Made by a program: the position numbers and the translations under genes. A stretch of 18,420 nucleotides of DNA from an uncultured Eubacteriales bacterium (GTDB lineage: Bacteria; Bacillota; Clostridia; Oscillospirales; Acutalibacteraceae): NCBI GenBank assembly GCA_900320925.1, contig ONUD01000071.1, forward strand, positions 1-18,420. The letters are read 5' to 3'. This document shows positions 6,021 to 14,831 of the stretch, piece after piece. The notes beneath the pieces are model-generated. The model had not been told where the DNA came from. It made no database searches and saw only the letters and a list, made by a program, of their open reading frames with translations. Each line of letters begins with the position of its first letter. Position 1 is the first letter of the stretch.

Positions 6021-7121
6021 ATGTACGATTATTTAGTCGTGGGTGCCGGCTTGTTTGGAGCCATCTTTGCCTATGAAGCCAACAAAAGAGGAAAAAAGGT
6101 GCTTGTCATCGACAAAAGAAACCATATCGGCGGCAACATCTACTGTGAAAAAATGGAAGGCATCAATGTCCACAAGTACGGTGCTCATATCTTCCATACC
6201 AATGACAAAACCGTGTGGGAATATATCAATCAGTTTGCCGAGTTCAACAACTATATCAACTCCCCTGTTGCCGTCTACAAGGACGAACTGTATAACCTGC
6301 CGTTCAACATGAATACCTTCAGCCGTCTTTGGAACATCAAGACCCCTGCTGAAGCTAAAAAAATCATTGCCGACCAGATTGCTGACCTGCACCTGACCAA
6401 TCCGCAAAATCTGGAAGAACAGGCTCTCAGCCTTGTCGGCAAAGATGTCTACGAGAAACTTATCAAGGGCTATACTGAAAAACAGTGGGGACGCTCCTGC
6501 ACGGAATTGCCTGCCTTTATCATCAAAAGACTGCCCCTGCGTTTCACCTTTGACAATAACTATTTCAATGCACGGTATCAGGGCATTCCGATGGGCGGCT
6601 ATACCCCCATTATTGAAAAAATGCTGGAGGGCATTGACGTTCTGACCGGCACAGACTATTTTGAATGGATCAAGACCAATGCCGACAAGGTGCAGAAAAC
6701 CGTGTTTACAGGTCAGATTGACCAGTTCTTTGACTATAAGTTGGGTGTGCTGGAATACCGTTCTGTACGGTTTGAAACAGAGGTGCTGGATACTGACAAC
6801 TTCCAGGGCAATGCCGTTGTCAACTATACCGAAAGGGAAGTGCCGTATACCAGAATCATCGAACACAAGCACTTTGAATTTGGTACCCAGCCCAAAACCG
6901 TCATCTCCAGAGAGTATTCCTCTGAGTGGAAGCCCGGCATTGAACCCTATTATCCCGTGAACAACGACAAAAACAACAAGCTTTATGAAGAATACAAGAA
7001 GCTTGCCGATGCGACACCGAATGTCATTTTCGGCGGCCGTCTGGGTCACTATAAGTACTATGACATGGATAAAGTCATTGACGTTGCACTGACGGCGGTA
7101 AAAGATGAGTTCGGTGCATAA
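6021..7121 (+). CDS. glf: UDP-galactopyranose mutase
   Basis: 366 residues, the normal length for bacterial Glf. This FAD enzyme interconverts UDP-galactopyranose and UDP-galactofuranose in the cytosol. Visible: an N-terminal FAD-binding GAGLFGA (8-14), the second dinucleotide segment VIDKRNHIGGN (29-39), HKYGAHIFHT (51-60), the substrate-pocket motif YTEKQWGRS (151-159) and YQGIPMGGY (186-194). The ATG at 6021 gives the typical MYDYLVVGAG start; AAGGA lies 10 nt upstream. A TTG at 6015 is also in frame but crowds the ribosome site. The 3' end overlaps the next gene, a GlfT2-like transferase that would consume the UDP-Galf, so the pair forms a galactofuran pathway. Confidence 0.96.
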   Translation: MYDYLVVGAGLFGAIFAYEANKRGKKVLVIDKRNHIGGNIYCEKMEGINVHKYGAHIFHTNDKTVWEYINQFAEFNNYINSPVAVYKDELYNLPFNMNTFSRLWNIKTPAEAKKIIADQIADLHLTNPQNLEEQALSLVGKDVYEKLIKGYTEKQWGRSCTELPAFIIKRLPLRFTFDNNYFNARYQGIPMGGYTPIIEKMLEGIDVLTGTDYFEWIKTNADKVQKTVFTGQIDQFFDYKLGVLEYRSVRFETEVLDTDNFQGNAVVNYTEREVPYTRIIEHKHFEFGTQPKTVISREYSSEWKPGIEPYYPVNNDKNNKLYEEYKKLADATPNVIFGGRLGHYKYYDMDKVIDVALTAVKDEFGA

Positions 7122-8876
7122 GATTTTAAGAAATATCCTGTTCCCGAAAGAAACTGTCTGCCCCAAAGCTGACCTGTACTATCGGTCGGCAAGGGGCAGT
7201 GTTTCGGAACAGGGCTTGTCTGTCCGTTCGGAAACCCGCTTTGATACCTATTTCAATGCGTTCCCTGTCGGAAAATATAAAGAATACTGCCGCTTTTCAG
7301 ACCTGTTTCTGCGACTGAGGGTGAGCGGTATTTTTGTATTGCGTATTTTCGGGGTGAAGAAGGACTTTTCAGAAACCCTCCTGCTGGAAAAAAAATCGGT
7401 GCAGAATGTAGGACGGAGGATATCACCAACCTTTCCTCTGTCATGCCGGAGGAATATTTGCAGGTGTACTTTACACTGGACTCCAAGGACGGTATCCTGC
7501 ACGGCGGTGACTTTTCCTGCACGGCGGTGCAAGTACAGCCTGTCAATATCGCTGTGGTCATCTGCACGTTCCGAAGAGAACCGTTTTTGCTGAGAAATCA
7601 CCGTGCTATTACGGACTATCTGGCACATCAAAATATCCTGAACCCTGACAATATTCATTTCTATATCGTGGACAACGGCAAAACGCTGGACAAACGCATG
7701 GTAGAAAACACTTATACCACCTTGATTCCGAATCAGAACACGGGCGGCAGCGGCGGTTTTACCAGAGGCTATTATGAAGCCCTGCACAGTGGCAGGAATC
7801 ATACTCACATTCTGTTTATGGACGATGACATTGTGCTGGATTGTGAAATGCTGCTGCGGGTTTACAGCCTGCTGGTGCTTGCCAAAGACAGGAATCTGTC
7901 TGTCGGCGGCACCATGCTGAAACTCAGTGACTTTATTACCCAGCATGAAGCAGGCTCCTTTTGGAACGGTAAAAAAATCCATTCCATCGGCAATGGTCTG
8001 GATATGACCAAACGGGACAATGTATTTGGGGTGTCGTGCTATCCCAAGGGAGATTATAATGCATGGTGGTTTTACTGCTTCCCCGCCGACTGGCAGGCAA
8101 AGTATGGCTACCCCCTGCAATTTTTCATCAAGGTAGATGATATTGAATATTCCCTGCGGTGTGCCGATGACATTGCCGTACTCAGCGGCATTGCTGTATG
8201 GCATGATGACTTTGAGGGCAAGTATGACGGCTTTCAGGAATACTATATCAAACGCAATGAACTGATACTCACCTCGGTCAACGACCAGAAGCCATATGCC
8301 TTGTATCAGGTGCGGAAGCTGATTCTATGCGTCATGCGGCAGGTTGCCTATCAGCGGTACTTTTTAGCGGACATTGTGCTTCGTTCCTATGATGACTACC
8401 TCAAAGGCTGGGAGCATTTCTATCACACCGATACGGAACGGCTGAATCAGGAATTGATGGCTTCCTGTCAGGGACTGCTGTCCGATGAGGAACTCCGACA
8501 GTACGGCGTGTTTTATGACGAAACCATGTACGCCGCTTCCCGACAGGAAAAACGCCATTTCTGGCGGCAGTTGTTCTCTTTGAACAGCTATCTGATTCCA
8601 AAATGCTTCTTCAAAAAAGACAAGGAAGGCTTTTTTATCACGGATCTGGCAAGGTGCCGCTATACCAACTGCTACCGCCATAAAAAGCTCCTGCACTATG
8701 ACAGGGAACGGCACAAGGGCTATGTCACGGAAATGAAGCATTCCATGCTGTGGAAGTATGCCTTCCTGCTCGTAGGAAAGAGTGTGAAGTTTTTGGTCAA
8801 GTACCCTGCCGTCCGCAGGGGATACAAGGAACATCTGAAAGAATTGTCGGAATGGGGAGGAAAACATGAACATTGA
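7105..8876 (+). CDS. GlfT2-like galactofuranosyltransferase, split by a -1 frameshift at an A8 tract
   Basis: Two reading frames together make one GlfT2-type protein. The first (7105 to the A-run; YFNAFPVGKYKEY, then FLRLRVSGIF) encodes the N-terminal beta-sandwich and, without a shift, runs on as unrelated sequence to a stop at 7591-7593. The second resumes in the -1 frame after GAAAAAAAA (7387-7395) with ECRTEDITNLSSVMPEEYLQ, then VNIAVVICTFRRE, NQNTGGSGGFTRGYY, the metal-binding FMDDDI (DDD at 7821-7829), FIKVDDIEYSLR and GIAVWHDDFEGKYDGFQ. Joined by a -1 slip, the product is about 590 residues, near GlfT2 length. It would polymerise UDP-Galf made by Glf, whose 3' end it overlaps. No ribosome site precedes the internal ATG at 7443. 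It may be a pseudogene, a phase-variable gene, programmed recoding or a sequencing error. The start could also be GTG 7114. Confidence 0.88.
7387..7442 (+). promoter_or_regulatory. Candidate slippery A8 site with downstream hairpin
   Basis: G followed by eight A (7388-7395). In the upstream frame this reads GA-A-AAA-AAA, a canonical A_AAA_AAA heptamer (7389-7395) for -1 slippage. A hairpin follows: GACGGAGGA (7412-7420) pairs with TCCTCTGTC (7434-7442), nine pairs including one G-U, with a 13-nt loop. The 16-nt spacer is longer than in known bacterial -1 sites. The same run could vary in length by replication slippage. Confidence 0.45.
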
Positions 8877-10566
8877 AAGACTGATACAAACGGCTCAGGA
8901 AAAAGAACTGCCCGATTTGGTACTGAAAAATGCCAGGATTGTCAATGTATTCACGGGCGAGATACTGGACGGGGATATTGCCGTGACAGACGGCATCATT
9001 GTCGGCACGGGCAGTTACCACGGCAAAACAGAAGTGGATTTGCAGGGGAAATATGCTGCTCCCGGACTTGTTAATGCCCATCTGCACGTAGAATCCTCCA
9101 TGGTTACACCACCCGTCTATGCCTATGAAGAACTGCAATGGGGTGTAACTACCGTCATCACCGACCCCCATGAGATTGCCAATGTCGGAGGAATCCCTGC
9201 TCTTGAAGCCATGCTGAATGCTTCGGAGCATTGTTGTGTCAATTATTACATCATGCTGCCGTCATGCGTACCGTCCACGCCGTTTGAACATGCGGGAGCC
9301 GTACTGACCGCCAAAGAACTGTCCGCACTGAAAGACCACCCCCGTGTATTGGGTCTGGGAGAGCTGATGAACGCTGTCGGCACGGTCAACTGTGACCCTG
9401 ACGTGATGGCAAAACTGCGGGCATTCTCCGATAGCGTCATTGACGGCCATGCCCCGATGGTAACAGGCAAGGAATTGAACGGCTATGTCACGGCAGGGGT
9501 GCATACCGATCATGAAAGCATGACTTTTGCAGAAGCCGTGGAAAAGCTTCGCTGCGGCATGGCAGTGTTGGTGCGTGACGGCTCGGCATCCAAAAATCTG
9601 GAAGCCATTATCCAAGGTGTCATCGAAAGCGGCATTGATACCTCCCGCATGGCATTCTGCACCGATGACAAGCACCTTGCCGATATACGGCAGGAGGGAA
9701 CGATTCGTGCCAATCTCCGCAAGGCCGTGCAATTGGGACTGTCCCCCGTACAGGCAATTCAGATGGCAACCATCAATGCCGCCAATATCTATGGTTTAAA
9801 GCGAATCGGAGCGATTGCCTGTGGCTATCGGGCGGATATTGTTATTTTTGACGACCTTGAGGAAATGACCGTGCATGATGTCTACAAGGACGGTACGGCA
9901 TGGAAAGACATTCCCGTACTGAACAATATCCCCTATCCTTCCGAACTGCTTCATTCGGTGCATACTGCTCCCGTTGACGAAAGCATTTTCGAGATTCCCG
10001 AACAGGACACCTACCATGTGATTGGCATCATGGAAAATCAGATTGCCACTCGTACCCTGACCATGACACACGAGGAAGTACAAAAGGGACTGGCTGACGG
10101 CACTGTCCGCAAGATTGCCGTCATAGAACGTCACCATGCACGAAACTGCCATGCCTGTGCCTATATAGCAGGCTATGGATTACAGCATGGTGCCGTCGGT
10201 ACGACCGTGGCACATGATTCCCATAATATCATCGTCATCGGTGACAACCATGCCGATATGCTGAAAGCCGTGGAAGTACTGCAAGCCATACAGGGTGGTT
10301 ACACCATCACAGCAGACGGCAAAGAACTGGCTTCCCTGCCGCTGGAACTGGGCGGACTGATGAGCCTGAAACGTGCTGACGAGTTCCTTCCGCTGTTGGA
10401 CAGCATTATCCGTATGGCATATGACAGGGGTGTCAATCCCAACATCGACCCCTTTATCACCCTGTCATTCATGGCACTGCCCGTCATTCCTGAAATCCGT
10501 ATCACGGACTGCGGATTGTTTGACGTGACGAAATTCTGCTTTATCGGCAATGAGGCATCCTTATGA
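8866..10566 (+). CDS. ade: Adenine deaminase
   Basis: 566 residues, full family length. Converts adenine to hypoxanthine and ammonia in purine salvage, in the cytosol. Amidohydrolase motifs: AAPGLVNAHLHVESSM (64-79) carrying the metal-binding HxH, VTTVITDPHEIANVGG (95-109), GHAP (194-197), HTDHES (213-218) and AFCTDDKH (263-270) with the catalytic-site aspartates; the C-terminal domain has HDSHNIIVIGDNHADM, typical of bacterial Ade. The ATG at 8866 has GGGGAGG five nt upstream and overlaps the galactofuranosyltransferase gene by 11 nt; the stop overlaps the lipoprotein gene (ATGA). It therefore sits, apparently translationally coupled, inside a glycan operon. I see no biochemical link and treat that context as unexplained. 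Confidence 0.96.
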   Translation: MNIERLIQTAQEKELPDLVLKNARIVNVFTGEILDGDIAVTDGIIVGTGSYHGKTEVDLQGKYAAPGLVNAHLHVESSMVTPPVYAYEELQWGVTTVITDPHEIANVGGIPALEAMLNASEHCCVNYYIMLPSCVPSTPFEHAGAVLTAKELSALKDHPRVLGLGELMNAVGTVNCDPDVMAKLRAFSDSVIDGHAPMVTGKELNGYVTAGVHTDHESMTFAEAVEKLRCGMAVLVRDGSASKNLEAIIQGVIESGIDTSRMAFCTDDKHLADIRQEGTIRANLRKAVQLGLSPVQAIQMATINAANIYGLKRIGAIACGYRADIVIFDDLEEMTVHDVYKDGTAWKDIPVLNNIPYPSELLHSVHTAPVDESIFEIPEQDTYHVIGIMENQIATRTLTMTHEEVQKGLADGTVRKIAVIERHHARNCHACAYIAGYGLQHGAVGTTVAHDSHNIIVIGDNHADMLKAVEVLQAIQGGYTITADGKELASLPLELGGLMSLKRADEFLPLLDSIIRMAYDRGVNPNIDPFITLSFMALPVIPEIRITDCGLFDVTKFCFIGNEASL

Positions 10567-11381
10567 AAAAGTGGCTGATATCCATCCTTTGCATCATGGT
10601 ACTGAGTGCCTGTGAGGGGATAGAAAACGAAACGCATACCATGGAGGAGGAAGTGCCGCAACGTACAGAAGAATCCTCCGTGCTGTCCTCTGTGCCGGAA
10701 AGCTCCGTGCCGTCCATCCCCGACTTGTCACAAATCAGCAGTGTGCAGCAGCTTTTGACAATCGACAAGGTAAAGGAACGGCTGACAGCCATTGCCAAAG
10801 GAATGTCCAATGACACACAGATAACCCATATCCTGACGGAAGGAAACAATACCGTTGTGGTGGAAATCACGTTCAAGGAGTCCTTTGGACAGGAAAGTGA
10901 TATTGCCGCCGCACTGGAAGAACTGACGGAAAGCCATCGTGACATCTTGAACCGTGCGGCGTCCGAGCTGAAACAGACGGCAAAGGATACCATTCTTTCG
11001 GTAAGATACAAGGATCCTGACGGCACCGTCCTGTTCGAGCAACAACTTACCGATGAAAGAAAGAAAGCCGCTCCCCCCTATGCCACTCTTCGGGAATATC
11101 TGGAAACCCCGTCTGTTGCCGAAAGTCTGCACGACATGGAAGAGGAACTGACCAATGAAGAGATGCTTCTCTCCATCTTTGCCGAATCGGACAGCAGACT
11201 AGTCTACCAGTACCAACTGATGATGGAAGCCGATGAAACCACTGCCGCCGCACTGGAAAAAAGTCTTTCACAGGTACATTTGGATTTTGAAACCGTCAAG
11301 GAACGAATTGATTCAGCCATTACTGTGGTGATACGGTACATTGACAAAAATTATCTTGTGGTTTACGAAAAAACTTATTAA
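10563..11381 (+). CDS. Lipoprotein with duplicated DUF4854-like domain
   Basis: 272 residues. The N-terminus MKKWLISILCIMVLSAC is a lipoprotein signal peptide with lipobox LSAC and lipidated Cys17; a Ser/Glu/Pro-rich linker follows (to about 55). Two similar alpha/beta units come next: about 62-165, with TITHILTEGNN-like strand, a long helix and ILSVRYKDPDGTVLFEQQ; and about 175-272, with MLLSIFAESDSRLVYQYQL, a helix and VVIRYIDKNYLVVYEKTY. The repeated helix followed by V.RY.D strand resembles DUF4854, seen in clostridial surface lipoproteins. Function unknown; it faces the outside of the membrane. Its ATGA overlap with ade makes it the last gene of the operon, directly before a strong terminator. 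Confidence 0.8.
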   Translation: MKKWLISILCIMVLSACEGIENETHTMEEEVPQRTEESSVLSSVPESSVPSIPDLSQISSVQQLLTIDKVKERLTAIAKGMSNDTQITHILTEGNNTVVVEITFKESFGQESDIAAALEELTESHRDILNRAASELKQTAKDTILSVRYKDPDGTVLFEQQLTDERKKAAPPYATLREYLETPSVAESLHDMEEELTNEEMLLSIFAESDSRLVYQYQLMMEADETTAAALEKSLSQVHLDFETVKERIDSAITVVIRYIDKNYLVVYEKTY

Positions 11382-11385
11382 ACGA

Positions 11386-11418
11386 AAAACTTCCCGATAA
11401 GCTGTCGGGAAGTTTTTT
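11386..11418. terminator. Bidirectional terminator between convergent operons
   Basis: AAAACTTCCCGA (11386-11397) and TCGGGAAGTTTT (11405-11416) form a perfect 12-bp stem with a 7-nt loop; TTTTTT ends the plus-strand copy and an A-run precedes it, giving a T-run on the minus strand. It closes the plus-strand lipoprotein gene (stop at 11381) and the minus-strand permease gene (stop at 11422). Confidence 0.9.
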
Positions 11419-11421
11419 ATG

Positions 11422-14400
11422 TTATTCGATACTTTTCAAGGACTCGACCATGCTGATACGGTTCATTTTGAAGTACATCATAAAATTGACAAGCATAGAA
11501 AAAGCAAATGTCAGCACAAACCCCATCAGATAACTGAACGGCGTCACATTCTTGGCAAACATGACATTATTCATCTGGATCGACTCCACAATGAAATCCG
11601 ACAGCATGGAACCCATCAGCAGTCCTGCCGCCGCTCCCACCAATGTCAGGACGATGTTTTCACGATAAATATAATTGGCCGTCTCCATGCTGTAGAATCC
11701 CAACACCTTGATGGTAGCAATCTCCCGTACCCGTTCCGCTATATTGATATTGGTCAGGTTGTACAGCACCACCACGGCCAGAAGTCCGGCACAGAAGATC
11801 ATCACAAAGGTAATGACATTCAACGAATCCAGTGTGTCCATAATCGCTTCCACCTGTTCGGAGATGAGAGAAACGGTCATCACATCCTCCTCTTCCATCC
11901 AGTCATTGGCAATCTCATGCTCCTGTTCCTTGGCGGACGCTGCTACATTGGCAATGACCGCATTATATTTCACAGGTCTGCCTGTAACGGCTTCATAGTA
12001 CGCAGGTGTCATGTAAACAAAATTGCCTGCATAATTTTCCGTGATGTCCGATACACGGAACTCATACGGCTCCTCATCAATTATCACACGGATTCTGTCC
12101 TCCTTTTTGACTTTCAGGACTTCCCCCATCCTTTCATCAATGACCACCCCACTGTCATCCAGTGCAACGGGTTCATGCGTTTCCCTGTCACGTAGCACAA
12201 ACATCCTTTCAAAATCACTGCGGTTCTCCCCCACCACGATATGGGGATTCAGCACGACATCAGACGCTTCAGAACCGACACTGCACCATCCCATATAACT
12301 CAGCAGTGTCTCCGAAAGACGGTCATCCCGATGGAACTTTGCCATCAAATAGGCTTTCCTGTCAGCCGTTTCCGCTTCCGTCAGGGCATACACCTGGTCA
12401 TAGCGGGTCAGTTCCCCATATTGCAGGTCGCCAATCACGGTAATGGAGTCCCTCAGTCCAAACCCTGCCACAATCAGTGCCGTACAGCCTGCCACACCGA
12501 TTACCGTCATCAGGAACCGTGCCTTATAACGGAACAGGTTTCTTGCCGTAACTTTGGAAGTGAAATTCAGCCTGCTCCACAGAGGGGTGATATGTTCCAG
12601 CAGGATACGCTTGCCGGGCTTAGGAGCTTTGGGACGCATGAGCGTGGCAGGCTCCATGTGCAGGTCATGCCGGCACGCCAGAAGTGCCACCAGACAGATA
12701 CATACCACGGCAACCAATGAGGACAAACAAAAGCTGTCCCATGCCACCACCAGCTTCGTTTCGGGCAGGGTATACATAATACCGTAGGTATCCACGATGA
12801 TCTTCGGCAGTGTCAGTACGCCTGCCGTGCCTCCGACAAGACAGCCGCTGATCCCCGCCGTGCCTGCATAGATCAGGTACTTGGCAGAAATAGCCGCATT
12901 GGAATATCCCAGTGCTTTCAGGGTACCAATCTCGGTACGTCTTTCTTCCACCATACGGGACATGGTTGTCAGACACACCAGTGCCGCCACGATAAGAAAA
13001 AACAACGGAAAAACCTTGGCTACCTTATCCACACGCTGGGCATCCTCCGACAAGCCTGCATATCCCTGGTCATCTTCCCTGTCACTCACGTACCATTTGG
13101 CATCCTCCAGCAAAGACAGCTTATCCTCGGCTTCCGATAGCTGTTCTTCTGCCTCGGAAAGCTTGACATGAGCCTCGTATTTTCCTTTGGCAAGCTGTTC
13201 TCTTGCCTGCTTGAACTGTTCCAGAGCGGCTTCTTTCTGTTTTTGCAGTTCTTCTTTTCCTGCGGCAAGCTCCTTTTCTCCTTGTGCTATCTTCCCCTGT
13301 GCCGCCTGAAGCTCCGCCATGCCTGTCAGCATGGAAGTCTGATAGGCAGATTCTCCTGCCGCCAACTGTTCCGCCGCTTTGTCCAACTGTGCCTTGGCAT
13401 CGCTGAGCTGCTTTTCACCTTGTTTTTTCTGTGCCGCAAACTCCTCTTTTTTCGTATCAAGCTGTGCTTTTGCGTCATTCAGCTGTCTTTCCCCCTCGGC
13501 AAGCTGTGCCATGCCGTCATCATACTGCTTTTGGTACTCTGCCAGTTCCTCCCTGTACGCCTCCAGCTGTGCATACAGACTCTCTTCATCGGCAATCAAT
13601 CCGATATTTTTCAACCGATGGATTGCCGACTGCACCCGGTCAATGCTGTCGTTCACCATATTGATACTTGTCTGAAGAGTGGCCAGCTTTTGTTCCGTCT
13701 GCGGCTTGGTAACAGAATAGAATCGTTCATGCTGGCGGTCAAATTCTCTTTGGGCAGTGTCCAATTGTTTCTGCCCCTCTCGAATCTTGGCATTGTATTC
13801 TGTCACGCCCTGTTGGTACTGTTCCTGTCCTTCATTGTACTTTTGGCGGGCATCGGCAAGCTGCTGTTTGGCATCGGCAAGCTTGGCTTCCGCTTCCTCC
13901 GTCCCGTCAGCGATCTGCTGCTTGGCATCCGCAAGCTCCTTTTCACCGTCTGTCAGTTTTTGCTGTCCCTCCGCCATTTTTTGAGCAAATTCCTGTTCCC
14001 CGTCATGCAGCTTTTGTTCTCCGTCCCGGATGGTTTGCAGGGCAGTTTTCTTTTGCTTCTCGTACTCTCGGCGGGCATCGGCAAGCCTGGTTTTGGCATC
14101 GGCATAGGTCGTGACACGGAACCGTGACAGACACTGAACGGAAAGCTCTTCAAATTTTTCTTTCGGCTGGTCTGTCTTTACATACAGTCTGGTGTAGCGT
14201 TCCGACAGGAACTCTTCCGGACGCACCATGATGTAAAAGGCGATACTGCCGCTGCCGATATTGGTATTGCCCCTGAAATAGGCAACATACATTGGTGAAT
14301 CCGCAATGCCTACAATTTGGTATTCCGTATGTTTGAGCATATCCCCTGCCTGGCTGAACACGATGGTATCCCCGATTTTTTTGTCCCCCAGCTGTGCATA

Positions 14401-14820
14401 ATAGCTCTCCATCAAGCATTCTCCGCCTTTTTCGGGCATCCTGCCCTCTCTGAGCAGAGGAAGATTGATAGTACCGCCGTTCGTTGGCAGAGCCATGACC
14501 TTTACCGCCGCATCCACGTCCTTTTCCCTGACCATCAGATCCGCTCCGTAGGACGGCATGACCTGGCTGACACCCGCCATCTGACGAACCGTCTCTGCAT
14601 CCTCGTCATCAAAGCCCACGGTAGAAATCAATTGGATATCCATCAGGTTCTGTTCTTCAAAGTAACGGCGTGCCGTTTCCATCATACTCGGACAGGCAGA
14701 CTTGACACCTGTAAAAAATCCCACACTGATGGCAATGATGGCAAAGATGGAAATAAAACGGGATTTGGTACGGGAAATCTCCCTTGCGATATTCTTCCTT
14801 AATGCTTTTTTCCTTTTCAT
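11422..14820 (-). CDS. Large FtsX-type ABC transporter permease with coiled-coil domain
   Basis: 1,132 residues from ATG 14820, chosen because AAAGGAG lies 6 nt upstream; an in-frame ATG at 14838 lacks this. Layout: TM1 at about 22-40 (FISIFAIIAISVGFFTGVKS), a MacB-like extracytoplasmic domain (about 45-235), a long coiled coil at 240-575 built of Ala/Gln/Glu-rich repeats such as ELADAKQQIADG and KLADAKQQLADA, a first FtsX domain (602-720, with MVEERRTEIGTLKALGYS), a second transmembrane and extracytoplasmic part, and a final FtsX domain (about 1020-1125, REIATIKVLGFYS). It works with the ATPase encoded just upstream. Such mechanotransmitting or exporting transporters act on lipids, peptides or cell-wall targets in this group; the substrate is not predictable here. 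Last gene of a pepF-ATPase-permease operon. Confidence 0.93.
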   Translation of the reverse strand: MKRKKALRKNIAREISRTKSRFISIFAIIAISVGFFTGVKSACPSMMETARRYFEEQNLMDIQLISTVGFDDEDAETVRQMAGVSQVMPSYGADLMVREKDVDAAVKVMALPTNGGTINLPLLREGRMPEKGGECLMESYYAQLGDKKIGDTIVFSQAGDMLKHTEYQIVGIADSPMYVAYFRGNTNIGSGSIAFYIMVRPEEFLSERYTRLYVKTDQPKEKFEELSVQCLSRFRVTTYADAKTRLADARREYEKQKKTALQTIRDGEQKLHDGEQEFAQKMAEGQQKLTDGEKELADAKQQIADGTEEAEAKLADAKQQLADARQKYNEGQEQYQQGVTEYNAKIREGQKQLDTAQREFDRQHERFYSVTKPQTEQKLATLQTSINMVNDSIDRVQSAIHRLKNIGLIADEESLYAQLEAYREELAEYQKQYDDGMAQLAEGERQLNDAKAQLDTKKEEFAAQKKQGEKQLSDAKAQLDKAAEQLAAGESAYQTSMLTGMAELQAAQGKIAQGEKELAAGKEELQKQKEAALEQFKQAREQLAKGKYEAHVKLSEAEEQLSEAEDKLSLLEDAKWYVSDREDDQGYAGLSEDAQRVDKVAKVFPLFFLIVAALVCLTTMSRMVEERRTEIGTLKALGYSNAAISAKYLIYAGTAGISGCLVGGTAGVLTLPKIIVDTYGIMYTLPETKLVVAWDSFCLSSLVAVVCICLVALLACRHDLHMEPATLMRPKAPKPGKRILLEHITPLWSRLNFTSKVTARNLFRYKARFLMTVIGVAGCTALIVAGFGLRDSITVIGDLQYGELTRYDQVYALTEAETADRKAYLMAKFHRDDRLSETLLSYMGWCSVGSEASDVVLNPHIVVGENRSDFERMFVLRDRETHEPVALDDSGVVIDERMGEVLKVKKEDRIRVIIDEEPYEFRVSDITENYAGNFVYMTPAYYEAVTGRPVKYNAVIANVAASAKEQEHEIANDWMEEEDVMTVSLISEQVEAIMDTLDSLNVITFVMIFCAGLLAVVVLYNLTNINIAERVREIATIKVLGFYSMETANYIYRENIVLTLVGAAAGLLMGSMLSDFIVESIQMNNVMFAKNVTPFSYLMGFVLTFAFSMLVNFMMYFKMNRISMVESLKSIE

Positions 14821-14831
14821 TGCACGCTCCT

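Noticed and set aside
6033..7166. A 377-codon open frame on the minus strand
   Set aside because: It is antisense to glf, whose FAD and substrate motifs are unambiguous; the reverse frame shows no domain.
7248..8204. A 318-codon open frame on the minus strand opposite the galactofuranosyltransferase
   Set aside because: It spans the A8 frameshift, which briefly made me consider it as the real gene, but the plus strand holds GlfT2 motifs on both sides of the shift.
7443..8876. Catalytic half of the galactofuranosyltransferase as an independent gene starting at ATG 7443
   Set aside because: No ribosome site precedes this ATG, the frame is open and family-like further upstream (TEDITNLSSV), and the N-terminal domain is encoded just before in the other frame.
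13168..14127. A 319-codon plus-strand frame rich in Leu, Phe and Cys
   Set aside because: It looks like a membrane protein only because it is the complement of the Ala/Gln/Lys coiled-coil repeats of the permease.
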